Part shown: piece by piece, positions 32,324-40,177 of the stretch
How positions within the stretch are numbered: the first letter of the stretch is position 1
How the letters are laid out: the number at the start of each line of letters is the position of its first letter
The notes under the pieces: generated by a model
The model's input: only the letters and a program-made list of their open reading frames with translations
What the model was told of the DNA's origin: nothing
The model's database searches: none
Origin: Acidimicrobiaceae bacterium
Lineage (GTDB): Bacteria > Actinomycetota > Acidimicrobiia > Acidimicrobiales > Ilumatobacteraceae
Length of the DNA: 40,266 nucleotides
Direction of reading: 5' to 3'
Assembly (NCBI GenBank): GCA_024641005.1
Contig: JAHEDX010000036.1
Coordinates: 1 to 40,266 of the forward strand
Made by a program: the position numbers and the translations under genes

Positions 32324-33751
32324 TCACCAGCTGGTGGCGATGTACTGCGTTTCGCAGAACTCGTAGATGCCCTCGCCGCTGCCCTCGCGTCCGAGTCCCG
32401 ACTGCTTCATGCCGCCGAACGGCGCCGCCGGGTCACTGACGGCGCCCCGGTTGAGGCCGATCATCCCGGCCTGGATCCGCTCGCTGGTACGCAGACCCTT
32501 GGCGAGGTCGCGCGTATAGACGTAGCCGGTGAGGCCCATCTCGGTGTCGTTCGCTTGCCGGATCATCTCCTCGTGATCGGTGAACGGAATCACCGGGGCG
32601 ACCGGACCGAAGATCTCGGCAGCGGCGATCGGCGAATCGTGGGAGACATTGCCCAGCACGGTCGGCTGATAGAAGCACCCGGCACCGGCGACCCTCGAAC
32701 CACCGACTGCGACACTCGCCCCGGCGCTGATCGCGGACTGCACCAAACCGTCGACGTCGTCGACCGCCTTCTTGTTGATCAGCGGTCCGCAGGTCACCGT
32801 CTCGTCGAACCCGCTGCCGATCTTCACCTCGGCCATCGCCGCTGCGAACTTGGTGGTGAACTCGTCGGCGACTCCGGCCTCGGCATAGAAGCGGTTGGCC
32901 GCAGTACAGGTCTCGGCGGAGTGGCGCATCTTGGCCACCATCGCGCCTTGCACGGCGGCATCGACGTCGGCGTCGTCGAACACGATGAACGGGGCGTTGC
33001 CACCGAGTTCCATCACTGTCTTCAGGACGCGATCAGCCGCACGACGCAAGAGCACTCGGCCGACCTCGGTCGAGCCGGTGAACGACAGCATGCGCACGGC
33101 GCGGTGATCGACGGCGGCATCGAACCATGCTCCGGAGGTGCTGGTCGGCACGACGTTCACGAGCCCGCCGGGCACGCCTGCCTCCTGCAACAGATCGGCG
33201 ATTCGCAGCGCGGTGAGCGGGGCCTCTCGTGGCGGCTTGATGACCACCGCGTTCCCGGCACCGAGTGCAGGGGCGAGCTTGCGGGTGATCATGGCTGCGG
33301 GGAAGTTCCACGGGGTCACCATCAGCACCACGCCGACCGGAGGGTGATGCACGATGATCTTGTTGGCGCCCGATGGGGCCGTGCCGATCTCGCCCCGGAT
33401 CCGCACTGTCTCCTCGGCGTTCCACCTGAAGAACTCGGCGGCGTAGGTGATCTCACCCTTGGCATCCGCCATCGGCTTGCCGTGCTCACGCACGATCAAC
33501 GACGCCAGCTCGTCGGTGTGGTCGACCAATGTCTGCCAGCAGCTCCGGAGGATCTCGCTGCGCACTCGCGGCGCTGTGGCCGCCCACTTCACCTGTGCGG
33601 CCTCGGCGGCGTCACAGGCCGCGATCGCATCGGCCGGGGTGCCGTCGGCCACCTCGGTCACCACCTCGTCCGTCGCCGGGTCCAACACCGCGATGCGGCC
33701 GTCCTCTGAACCCTGTCGCCACACTCCACCGATCAACAGTTCATTGCGCAT
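32324..33751 (-). CDS. gabD: NAD(P)-dependent succinate-semialdehyde dehydrogenase
   Basis: The product is 475 residues of the aldehyde dehydrogenase superfamily. Landmarks are 'VTPWNFPAAMITRKLAPALG', 'VVIKPPREAPLTAL', 'FTGSTEVGRVLLRRAA', 'VMELGGNAPFIVFDDADVDA' (general-base Glu), 'AETCTAANRFY' (nucleophile Cys) and 'EIFGPVAPVIPFTD'. The start 'RNELLIGGVWRQGS' and the ending 'PFGGMKQSGLGREGSGEGI' fit the GabD branch, which oxidises succinate semialdehyde to succinate in GABA or 4-hydroxybutyrate breakdown; related semialdehydes are possible. TACATT 7 bases upstream supports ATG 33751 as a leaderless start. It is divergent from an SDR gene 69 bases away. Confidence 0.87.
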   Translation of the reverse strand: MRNELLIGGVWRQGSEDGRIAVLDPATDEVVTEVADGTPADAIAACDAAEAAQVKWAATAPRVRSEILRSCWQTLVDHTDELASLIVREHGKPMADAKGEITYAAEFFRWNAEETVRIRGEIGTAPSGANKIIVHHPPVGVVLMVTPWNFPAAMITRKLAPALGAGNAVVIKPPREAPLTALRIADLLQEAGVPGGLVNVVPTSTSGAWFDAAVDHRAVRMLSFTGSTEVGRVLLRRAADRVLKTVMELGGNAPFIVFDDADVDAAVQGAMVAKMRHSAETCTAANRFYAEAGVADEFTTKFAAAMAEVKIGSGFDETVTCGPLINKKAVDDVDGLVQSAISAGASVAVGGSRVAGAGCFYQPTVLGNVSHDSPIAAAEIFGPVAPVIPFTDHEEMIRQANDTEMGLTGYVYTRDLAKGLRTSERIQAGMIGLNRGAVSDPAAPFGGMKQSGLGREGSGEGIYEFCETQYIATSW

Positions 33752-33758
33752 ACCAGGA

Positions 33759-33814
33759 AATGTATCCCCCCGGTACGACCCAGATCGCATGCCGGAGAGC
33801 AGGTGCCGTACCGT
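33759..33814. promoter_or_regulatory. Divergent leaderless promoters of gabD and the SDR gene
   Basis: On the minus strand TACATT (33759-33764) ends 7 bases before the gabD ATG; on the plus strand TACCGT (33809-33814) ends 6 bases before the SDR ATG at 33821. Between them CGGTACG (33771-33777) is the exact reverse complement of 33807-33813, which overlaps the SDR -10 box. Confidence 0.45.
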
Positions 33815-33820
33815 CGGGGC

Positions 33821-34588
33821 ATGTCGGAAAATGTTGGGTCAGCAACTGTCGGTGCCGAGTTCGCGGGCCGAGTCGTCCTGGTCACCGGATCCTCCAGCGG
33901 AATCGGTGAAGCGATCGCACAGCGCTTCTCGGCGCTCGGCGCGTCCGTCGTCGTCAACTCGGCCTCGTCGGTCGAGGCAGGCGAGCGGGTCGCGGCAGCC
34001 TTGCCCGGCGAGGCCGCCTACGTGCGGGCCGACATCAGCGATCCCGACCAGGCACGCGGCCTGATCGATGCCACGGTCGAACGGTTCGGACGGCTCGATG
34101 TATTGGTCAACAACGCGGGCTGGACGACCGTCGTCCCCCACGACGACCTCGACGCCCTCACCGACGAGATCTTCCGCAAGACGTTCGAGGTCAATGTGTT
34201 CGGCACCTGGTGGCTGACCAAGGCCGCGATCCCCCACCTTCGAAACGTCGACGACGGCAACATCGTCAACATCACCTCGATCGCCGGCGTGCGGCCGGTC
34301 GGTTCGTCGATCGCGTACTCGATGACCAAGGCAGCGCTCAACCAGATGACCCAACTGCTCGCCAAGTCGTACGGGCCGATCCGGGTCAACGCGGTCGCAC
34401 CGGGGCTCGTGGCGACACCCTGGACGAGCGACTGGGACGCCATGCATGCCACCGTCGCCTCGCGGGCGCCGGTGCCGCGATCCGCCACGCCCGACGATGT
34501 CGCCGAAGCGACCCTGGCGTTCGTTCGCAACCGCTACACCAGTGGTGACATCATGGTCGTCGACGGCGGGCTCACCCTCGTGATGTGA
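33821..34588 (+). CDS. Short-chain dehydrogenase/reductase (FabG-like)
   Basis: The product is 255 residues with a classical SDR layout: 'VVLVTGSSSGIGEAIAQRFS' (T-G-x3-G-x-G cofactor motif), 'LDVLVNNAGWTT' (N-N-A-G), the catalytic Ser in 'NIVNITSIAG', and Tyr/Lys in 'IAYSMTKAALNQM'. The residues after strand 2, 'VVVNSASSVEAGE', lack the acidic residue of strict NAD enzymes, hinting at NADPH use. The ending 'YTSGDIMVVDGGLTLVM' is standard. It reduces or oxidises a keto or hydroxyl group; the substrate is unknown. It shares a 69-base divergent promoter region with succinate-semialdehyde dehydrogenase, so the two may serve one pathway. Confidence 0.88.
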   Translation: MSENVGSATVGAEFAGRVVLVTGSSSGIGEAIAQRFSALGASVVVNSASSVEAGERVAAALPGEAAYVRADISDPDQARGLIDATVERFGRLDVLVNNAGWTTVVPHDDLDALTDEIFRKTFEVNVFGTWWLTKAAIPHLRNVDDGNIVNITSIAGVRPVGSSIAYSMTKAALNQMTQLLAKSYGPIRVNAVAPGLVATPWTSDWDAMHATVASRAPVPRSATPDDVAEATLAFVRNRYTSGDIMVVDGGLTLVM

Positions 34589-34611
34589 TGTCGTGTGGTG
34601 AGCACATCACG
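34579..34611 (+). terminator. Terminator overlapping the SDR stop codon
   Basis: CGTGATGTG (34579-34587) and CACATCACG (34603-34611) are perfectly complementary 9-base arms with a 15-base loop, followed by GTTTTCGTT. The SDR stop codon lies at the base of the stem. It separates the SDR from the cNMP-binding gene. Confidence 0.55.
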
Positions 34612-34639
34612 TCCCGTGTTTTCGTTCGGTCTCGTCAGT

Positions 34640-34654
34640 GTCGTACTGTACGAC
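34640..34654 (+). promoter_or_regulatory. Perfect 15-bp palindrome upstream of the cNMP-binding gene
   Basis: GTCGTAC and GTACGAC flank a single T. With a one-base centre it cannot be a hairpin and resembles a dimer-binding operator. It is 22 bases before ATG 34677 and its AAGGGGG ribosome site. Confidence 0.5.
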
Positions 34655-34676
34655 GGGAAGTCAAGAAGGGGGCCCC

Positions 34677-35099
34677 ATGGCTAAGCATGCGTATAACGAC
34701 CACCTGAAGAAGGTGCCATTGTTCGCGGATCTCGACGACAAGGAACTGGATGTAGTGGCGCGATGCGCGACCCAGCTCGATTACCCGGCCGGCAAGGTTC
34801 TGATGACCGAGGGTGGATCTGCCCACGAGATGTTCGTGGTCATCGAGGGCGAGGTCGAGGTCACCCGCGAGGGTGAGCACATCGCCGATCTCGGCCCGGG
34901 GGCGTTCGCCGGCGAGATGGCGCTGCTCACCCACACCCACCGCAACTCGACGGTCACCACCAAGACGACAGCCTCCGTGCTGCACCTCGATGGACGTGGT
35001 TTCGCAGGGATCCTGCGTGACGTGCCGTCGATCGCGGCGAAGATGCTGCCCGTGATCGCGTCTCGCGTCACCGAGAACGCCGAGCATCACGACCACTGA
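34677..35099 (+). CDS. Stand-alone cyclic nucleotide-binding domain protein
   Basis: The product is 140 residues and comprises one CAP-type cNMP-binding domain only: 'KKVPLFADLDDKELDVVARC', 'FVVIEGEVEVTREGEHIADL' and the phosphate-binding cassette 'GEMALLTHTHRNSTV'. Unlike the protein at 7300-7779, this cassette keeps the phosphate-contacting Arg (H-R-N-S-T-V), so cAMP or cGMP binding is plausible. It ends in an H-rich tail (ENAEHHDH). AAGAAGGGGG precedes ATG 34677. No output domain is present, so it would act by binding a partner. A perfect 15-base palindrome lies upstream. Confidence 0.85.
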   Translation: MAKHAYNDHLKKVPLFADLDDKELDVVARCATQLDYPAGKVLMTEGGSAHEMFVVIEGEVEVTREGEHIADLGPGAFAGEMALLTHTHRNSTVTTKTTASVLHLDGRGFAGILRDVPSIAAKMLPVIASRVTENAEHHDH

Positions 35100-35164
35100 C
35101 CTGCGAGATCGCGGGCCACTGCACCGCGCTGCAACACAGCACGACCGCTCTGGACCCCCGCGGC

Positions 35165-35248
35165 GACCGGCGACGTAGCGACTTATGACCTGGACAGCTG
35201 ACGACGTAGCGACCGGCGACGTAGCGACTTACGACCTGGACAGCTGAC
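35165..35248. repeat. Tandem duplication, period 46 bp
   Basis: A 38-base block beginning GACCGGCGACGTAGCGACTT occurs at 35165-35202 and 35211-35248 with one mismatch (T at 35185, C at 35231). The 8 bases between are GACGTAGC, themselves part of the block. It lies in the convergent gap after the cNMP-binding gene and directly before the end of the oxidoreductase gene, where CTGACC-GGCCG-GGTCAG (35243-35259) could form a small hairpin. Confidence 0.9.
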
Positions 35249-35256
35249 CGGCCGGG

Positions 35257-36945
35257 TCAGATGTCTGCGGCTGCTCGGCGCCGTCGCAGTGACTCGGCGT
35301 GAGCGGCGCGCCTGTGGCGCAGCCGTTCGCCGCGCGAGTACTCGAGCGGGTCGAACGGGTCGGGGTCGGGCGGGATGTCGGCCGGGTCGATGAGTCGCTC
35401 GCCCAGGAACATCTCGACGATCAGCGGGCGATCGAGGATGTCGGCGGCGCAGAACACTCCCCCGCTCATCGCCCCGGCGATGCCGTGACCGCTGACGGTG
35501 TTGGCACCGACCACCCACAGGCCAGGGATCTCGGTGCGATAGTGCGGGCGGTGCTCACCGGTCTGCTCGGGTGAGTGCTTGTAGCCGTAGCTGGTGCCGC
35601 CGGTGCTGTGGGTGTAGCGCTCGTGCGACAGTGTGGTCGCCATCTCGACGTGGACGATGTGGTCGCGCAGCGGACCGAGCACCCGCTCGGCGCCGTCGAT
35701 CAGGCGGTCGGTCAGCTCTCGCTTGCGCTCGCGGTACAGGTCGTTGCGACGATAGGAGCCGCCGTCGGCCGGGCCCTCGTCGACACCCCAGTACTCGTAG
35801 CCGCGTGGCGCCAGGGTCATGATCTGGAAATTGGTGTGCCCCGGCGGACACAGCTCTGCGTTGTCGGGGTCCTTGCGAGAGGCGAGCGCCACATACGCGA
35901 ACGGCACCTGCCCCTCGGGCATCTTGCCCTCTTCGAGCTCGGCATACAGCTCGTCGGTGCGGTAGTCGGGGAACACGAAGTAGTTCGTGTTGGGGCCTTC
36001 GATCACCTTGTCGACCACGACGTACACGCACACCAGACCGAGCGTCATCTCGGCGCCGTCGACCCAGGCCGCCGTGCCCGGCGCGACATGGTCGCGGCCG
36101 ATCAGGTGCTCGACGGTACGTCGGTAGTCGGCGTTGCTGACGACGATCGGCGCGGTGATCTCGTCTCCGTTGTCGAGCACGACTCCGGTTGCACGTCCTT
36201 CTTCGATCGTGATCCGCTCGACCGACGACAGGGTGCGTACTTCGCCGCCGCACGCCTCGATCGCCTGGATCAACCGGGCCGGGATCATCTGCCCGCCGCC
36301 CTCCGGATAGAACGCGCCGGTCATGTAGTGGTTGATGATCTGGGCGTGCATGGAGAGCACCGTCTCCTTCGGGCCGCCGGCGTACAGGCCCGACCAGTGA
36401 TCGAGCACGGCGCACGCCTGAGCCGACAACTCGCTCTCTTCGAACAGTTCCGACAGCGGTCGCCGCGCCCACAGGTCGTAGGTCGGGCGCTCCTCGCCGA
36501 AGATCATTCGAGCCTCTTCGGCGACCGCGCGCAACGTGGTCATGCAGCGCTCGATCCCCGCCTGGTCGTTCGGGAATTGCTCGATCATGCGGCGCTGGTA
36601 CTCGTCCCATCCGGCGGGTACCCGAAACGTGAAGTCGGGAAAGCTGAGCGTGTCGAAGCCGTCGGGGTCGAGCTGACGAAAGCTGATGCGCTCGTCGAGG
36701 CCGAGCGCATGGAAGATGTTGGTGAACAGCCCACCGGGGCCGCACTCGCCGATGTAGTGCACGCCGACATCGAACTCGAACCAGTCGTTGCCGTGATGGC
36801 GGCGGAACACCTGGGCGTTGCCGCCCGCCACGTCGTGACGTTCGAGCACCAGTACCCGCTTGCCTGCCGACCCGAGGCAGGCGGCCGCGGTGAGCCCACC
36901 CGGACCCGACCCGACGACGATTGCGTCCCACGATTCGGTGCTCAT
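35257..36945 (-). CDS. Phytoene desaturase/retinol saturase-like FAD oxidoreductase
   Basis: The product is 562 residues. The N-terminal FAD site is 'AIVVGSGPGGLTAAACLGSA' followed by 'RVLVLERHDVAGGNAQVFRR', the 'G-G-N' form seen in the carotenoid isomerase/retinol saturase branch of the CrtI family. Middle features include 'GAFYPEGGGQMIPARLIQAI' (the conserved 'P-x-G-G' region) and the C-terminal FAD motif 'GLWVVGANTVSGHGIAGAMS'. Such enzymes desaturate, isomerise or saturate polyene chains, or act on other lipids. AAGGAG before ATG 36945 fixes the start. The last 40 residues are Arg-rich. It is divergent from a TetR gene across a perfect operator-like palindrome. Confidence 0.85.
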   Translation of the reverse strand: MSTESWDAIVVGSGPGGLTAAACLGSAGKRVLVLERHDVAGGNAQVFRRHHGNDWFEFDVGVHYIGECGPGGLFTNIFHALGLDERISFRQLDPDGFDTLSFPDFTFRVPAGWDEYQRRMIEQFPNDQAGIERCMTTLRAVAEEARMIFGEERPTYDLWARRPLSELFEESELSAQACAVLDHWSGLYAGGPKETVLSMHAQIINHYMTGAFYPEGGGQMIPARLIQAIEACGGEVRTLSSVERITIEEGRATGVVLDNGDEITAPIVVSNADYRRTVEHLIGRDHVAPGTAAWVDGAEMTLGLVCVYVVVDKVIEGPNTNYFVFPDYRTDELYAELEEGKMPEGQVPFAYVALASRKDPDNAELCPPGHTNFQIMTLAPRGYEYWGVDEGPADGGSYRRNDLYRERKRELTDRLIDGAERVLGPLRDHIVHVEMATTLSHERYTHSTGGTSYGYKHSPEQTGEHRPHYRTEIPGLWVVGANTVSGHGIAGAMSGGVFCAADILDRPLIVEMFLGERLIDPADIPPDPDPFDPLEYSRGERLRHRRAAHAESLRRRRAAADI

Positions 36946-36975
36946 CTCGTGCTCCTTGGTTCCGCCACTTGTTTC

Positions 36976-37031
36976 GCGGATTTGTGTCGCGGATTTGTGT
37001 CGCGTGGATGTGTGTCGCGTGGATGTGTGTC
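36976..37031. repeat. Two adjacent pairs of short tandem repeats
   Basis: GCGGATTTGTGTC occurs twice (36976-36988, 36989-37001) and is followed by two copies of the related GCGTGGATGTGTGTC (37002-37016, 37017-37031). They fill the leader between the operator and the oxidoreductase ribosome site, reading on the minus strand as repeated GACACA-containing units. Confidence 0.92.
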
Positions 37032-37072
37032 GCCGATCGATCTCGAGACTGGACAACGACCATCCATCGTTG

Positions 37073-37093
37073 TAGTTTGACACTGTCAAACTA
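37073..37093. promoter_or_regulatory. TetR-type operator: perfect 21-bp palindrome
   Basis: TAGTTTGACA (37073-37082) and TGTCAAACTA (37084-37093) flank one central C. Each arm contains a TTGACA, the consensus -35 hexamer, pointing in opposite directions, so one bound dimer could occlude both the tetR promoter and the divergent oxidoreductase promoter. Its position 17 bases before the tetR start strongly suggests autoregulation. Confidence 0.8.
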
Positions 37094-37109
37094 AAGGAAG
37101 CGAGAAACG

Positions 37110-37736
37110 TTGTCAACCGAGATGGGCGATAGCCGGAGCAGAAAGGTGGGCGTGCACTTCGACGGCGATCTTCGTCGAGCGCTGATGGACGCTGCGATCG
37201 AACTGCTCGCCGAGGTCGGCTACGAGCAACTCAGCCTGCGCGCCGTCGCCCGACGGATCGGTGTGTCGCACGCCGCCCCCGCACACCACTTCATCGACAA
37301 GGCCGGCCTGTTCACCGCGATCGCCACCGAAGGCTTCCAGATGTTCGTCGAACAGACCAATGCGGCCCTCGCTGCCCGAGACGACGGAGCGGCCGGTGAG
37401 CTGGAGGCGCTCGGACGGGTCTACCTCGAGTTCGCCGAGCAGCATCCGGCTCACTTCGACCTGATGTTCCGCCCTGCCCTGTTGCACTCGCGCGACCCCG
37501 AGTTCGCCGATGCCAGCTCTGCCGCCTACATCGCCCTGCGCAGCCACGTCGAGGCGCTCCAACGCGACGGCTGGCACCCCGATGCCGACACGACCGCCCT
37601 CACCACAGCGACCTGGGCGCTGGTCCACGGCCTCAGCACGCTGCGCGCCAACGGCTCGCTCGAACCCCATCATCCCGGCATCTCGACCGACCAGGTGTTG
37701 TCGATCGCAACGATCCTGACCGCTTCCCCGAGCTGA
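37110..37736 (+). CDS. TetR family transcriptional regulator (WHG-type C-terminal domain)
   Basis: The product is 208 residues. The N-terminal helix-turn-helix is 'LMDAAIELLAEVGYEQLSLR' then 'AVARRIGVSHAAPAHHFIDK', the standard TetR pattern. The ligand domain contains 'YLEFAEQHPAHFDLMFRPAL' and 'TATWALVHGLSTL', which holds the W-x-x-V-H-G signature of WHG-domain regulators. TTG 37110, 10 bases after AAGGAAG, is the likeliest start; ATG 37122 is the alternative. It most likely represses itself and the divergent phytoene desaturase-like gene through the 21-bp palindrome at 37073-37093. The ligand may be a lipid or its acyl-CoA, by analogy only. Confidence 0.9.
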   Translation: MSTEMGDSRSRKVGVHFDGDLRRALMDAAIELLAEVGYEQLSLRAVARRIGVSHAAPAHHFIDKAGLFTAIATEGFQMFVEQTNAALAARDDGAAGELEALGRVYLEFAEQHPAHFDLMFRPALLHSRDPEFADASSAAYIALRSHVEALQRDGWHPDADTTALTTATWALVHGLSTLRANGSLEPHHPGISTDQVLSIATILTASPS

Positions 37737-37910
37737 GCGGCCGATGTCGGCACCTCGATGCTCGACAGCAACTCGACCAGAACACAGCGCCGTCAGGGCC
37801 GGGGGAAGGGACATCTGCGGTCGGGCGTGACCAGGCCACGGCTCTCGACCCGGCATCACAGATGACCCGGTAGGGCCGAACGATCGGGCGGGCCGCCGCG
37901 CGTCGTGTCG

Positions 37911-37916
37911 TACGAT
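37911..37916 (+). promoter_or_regulatory. -10 box of the MBL-fold gene (leaderless)
   Basis: TACGAT ends 6 bases before ATG 37923, and no ribosome site is visible between. Confidence 0.42.
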
Positions 37917-37922
37917 CGCCCG

Positions 37923-38708
37923 ATGAACGCGTGCAACCTGCCCGTCGCGGACGAGTGGTTCGTGCGCACCCGCGTCGACGACGCGGTGACGTTGCTGACC
38001 GAACCCCACGTGCACCCGCTGCTGCGGTGCAACATCTGGCACGTTCACGGCGCCGGGCGCGACCTGTTGGTCGACACCGGGCTCGGGATCGCGAGCCTGC
38101 ACGCTGCTGCGGTCGACCTGTTCGAGGCCGACCTGATCGCAGTAGCGACCCACGCCCACACCGATCATGTCGGCGGCCTGCACGAGTTCGGTTCGCGGGC
38201 CATTCATGCGGCAGAAGCCGAGACCGCACGAAGCATCAGCGGGGTCCTCCACCTCGACCTCGCCAACGCCGATCCTGCCGCCATCGAGCAGATGGCCGGG
38301 TGGGGCTACGACATCGCAGGAGGCCTGCTCACCGCGGTGCCTCGCGCCGACTTCGAACTCGACGGCGTGCCTCGCATACCAGCGCCGCCCACCCAGATCC
38401 TGGTCGAAGGCGACGTGATCGATCTCGGTGACCGGGCGTTCGAGGTCTTGCACCTCCCCGGCCACTCGCCGGGCAGCATCGGGTTGTGGGACGCTGCCAA
38501 CCAACTGTTGTTCTCCGGTGACGCCGTCTACGACGGTCCCTTGCTCGACGAGATCGAGGGCGCCGACATCGAGGCTTACGTCGCCACCATGGAGCGGCTT
38601 CGGGAGTTGCCGGTGGCGACCGTGCACGGCGGCCACGACGAGTCGATGGATCGACGGCGTTTCCGCGGAGTGATCGACGCCTACCTCGCCCGACGAGCCG
38701 GCGCCTGA
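37923..38708 (+). CDS. Metallo-beta-lactamase-fold hydrolase
   Basis: The product is 261 residues with the MBL metal motif 'THAHTDHVGG' (H-x-H-x-D-H), a later His in 'LHLPGHSPGSIGLW', the bridging Asp in 'LFSGDAVYDGP' and a terminal His in 'TVHGGHDESM'. All ligands expected for a two-metal site are present. The N-terminus 'LLRCNIWHVHGAGRDLLVDT' is like that of lactonase or glyoxalase II-type members. The substrate may be a lactone, thioester or phosphoester; it cannot be decided from sequence. ATG 37923 is supported by the TACGAT box. Confidence 0.87.
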   Translation: MNACNLPVADEWFVRTRVDDAVTLLTEPHVHPLLRCNIWHVHGAGRDLLVDTGLGIASLHAAAVDLFEADLIAVATHAHTDHVGGLHEFGSRAIHAAEAETARSISGVLHLDLANADPAAIEQMAGWGYDIAGGLLTAVPRADFELDGVPRIPAPPTQILVEGDVIDLGDRAFEVLHLPGHSPGSIGLWDAANQLLFSGDAVYDGPLLDEIEGADIEAYVATMERLRELPVATVHGGHDESMDRRRFRGVIDAYLARRAGA

Positions 38709-39148
38709 AGCCTGGGCGGATCGCCCGTACCGATCTGTCGAGGCCCGGCGTGAGCAGCCGAAGCTCGACCGTCGAAGCCCACTTGTCGGGGCTCAGCGTC
38801 GACAGTCGGGGCTCGACCGGTTCTGATGACCGCAGCATCCTGAACCGATGCATCTGGTACAGCGAATCGAGCTCTCGAGTCGGGCTTTGCATCTCGCGCC
38901 GGTCGGTAGAAGTCGCCGGTGACTCGCCGGCGACACGTCGGTGATCCGAGCGAGCTGCCGCGATGTCGCTGTGCCTTCCCGATGCCCATAGCTCGGTGAC
39001 CACGGCCCATCGCCTTGGCAATGGACCCGCTTCAGGAGCCACTTCGGCTCGCCGTTGTGGGCCACCGCTGAGGGCCATCGTCAACTGCTGGTCGAACCTG
39101 TCGCGTGAGTGCCTCGCGAACCCGTCGCGGGTAGCTGTACCTGTTGCG
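38709..39148. other. Intergenic stretch with hairpins, no gene accepted
   Basis: About 440 bases lie between the convergent MBL and pirin genes. A short hairpin GGGCG-GAT-CGCCC (38714-38726) follows the MBL stop and may end its transcript. GTCGCCGG (38912-38919) and CCGGCGAC (38927-38934) form a stable stem with a 7-base loop. Open frames exist on both strands, but none shows family motifs or a ribosome site. Confidence 0.45.
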
Positions 39149-40171
39149 TCAGATGGGTTGGGCGTGTTCGACCTGACCGTTCGCGTGACGAGCGAACCTC
39201 GTTCCGTCGACACCGTGCACCGGGTCGTCACGGTCCCACGGCCACCCACCGAACTGGGTGCGTTGGTAGTCCTCGAACGCCTGTTGGATCTCGGCTCGGG
39301 TGTTCATGACGAACGGCCCGTACTGGGCCACCGGCTCGCCGAGCGGGCGACCCTGCAACATCAGGATCTCGGTGCGATCGGTAGCGGTCAACACCACGTC
39401 GCGGGTCGCGTCGACCACCGCCCCGGTCGATCGATCGACCGCATCACCATCGATGCCGAGCCCTGACCCCTCGAACACGTAGAGCGTGCGATTCGTCTCG
39501 GCGCTTCGGGCCGACGGCAACGAGAACGTCGCACCGGCATCCATCACGATGTGCCAGATCGCGACGTCGGCTTCGGCGCGCGATGCCCACGACGCCGGAG
39601 GCGGCGACGGTGGTGTCTCCGATGCCAACGTGCCGGCGATCACGGTGACCTCGACAGTGCGGCCGTCCCCGTCGGACTCGACATGGCGAGGGATGTCGTC
39701 GTCCCAGAACATCGAGAAGTGAGCGTCGACCATCTTGTCGGCGGCAGGCAGGTTGATCCAGATCTGGAACAGCTCGGTCGTGTTGGGCAGGTCACGGTCG
39801 AGCAACGGGAACATCTCGGCGTGCACGATGCCGCTGCCGGCGGTCATCCACTGCACGTCACCACGGCCGTATCTGGCCGCGGCACCCAACGAATCGGAAT
39901 GGTCGACGAGGCCCTGGCGAACATAGGTGATCGTCTCGAAGCCTCGATGTGGGTGCGCCGGAAATCCGGGCACGACTTGGCCGTGGTACATCCGCCAGCC
40001 GTCGACACCGGCGAAGTCCTGGCCGAGCTGACGGCCCGAGAGCGAGGCGGCAGGACCTTGTTGGTCGTTGCCGGCCGGGTAACGGTCGAGGTGATGCACA
40101 CAGAACAGGAACGGGTCGGCAGTCGGCCACTGGAAGCCGAGCGGAACCGTCTGGAGTACCGAGGACGCCAT
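39149..40171 (-). CDS. Pirin family protein
   Basis: The product is 340 residues with the bicupin pirin pattern. The N-terminal metal site is 'FPAHPHRGFETITYVRQGLV' followed by 'DHSDSLG' and 'GRGDVQWMTAGSGIVHAEMF', giving the conserved His and Glu ligands. The C-terminal cupin includes 'GPFVMNTRAEIQQAFEDYQR' and 'QFGGWPW'. Some pirins have quercetin dioxygenase activity and others act as redox-sensing cofactors; neither is established here. TACGCT 6 bases upstream favours ATG 40171 over ATG 40174. It is somewhat longer than common pirins (about 290-310 residues). Confidence 0.9.
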   Translation of the reverse strand: MASSVLQTVPLGFQWPTADPFLFCVHHLDRYPAGNDQQGPAASLSGRQLGQDFAGVDGWRMYHGQVVPGFPAHPHRGFETITYVRQGLVDHSDSLGAAARYGRGDVQWMTAGSGIVHAEMFPLLDRDLPNTTELFQIWINLPAADKMVDAHFSMFWDDDIPRHVESDGDGRTVEVTVIAGTLASETPPSPPPASWASRAEADVAIWHIVMDAGATFSLPSARSAETNRTLYVFEGSGLGIDGDAVDRSTGAVVDATRDVVLTATDRTEILMLQGRPLGEPVAQYGPFVMNTRAEIQQAFEDYQRTQFGGWPWDRDDPVHGVDGTRFARHANGQVEHAQPI

Positions 40172-40177
40172 CATTCC

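Noticed and set aside
38709..39148. Possible small genes between the MBL and pirin genes
   Set aside because: Open frames on both strands lack ribosome sites, leaderless boxes and any recognisable motif.
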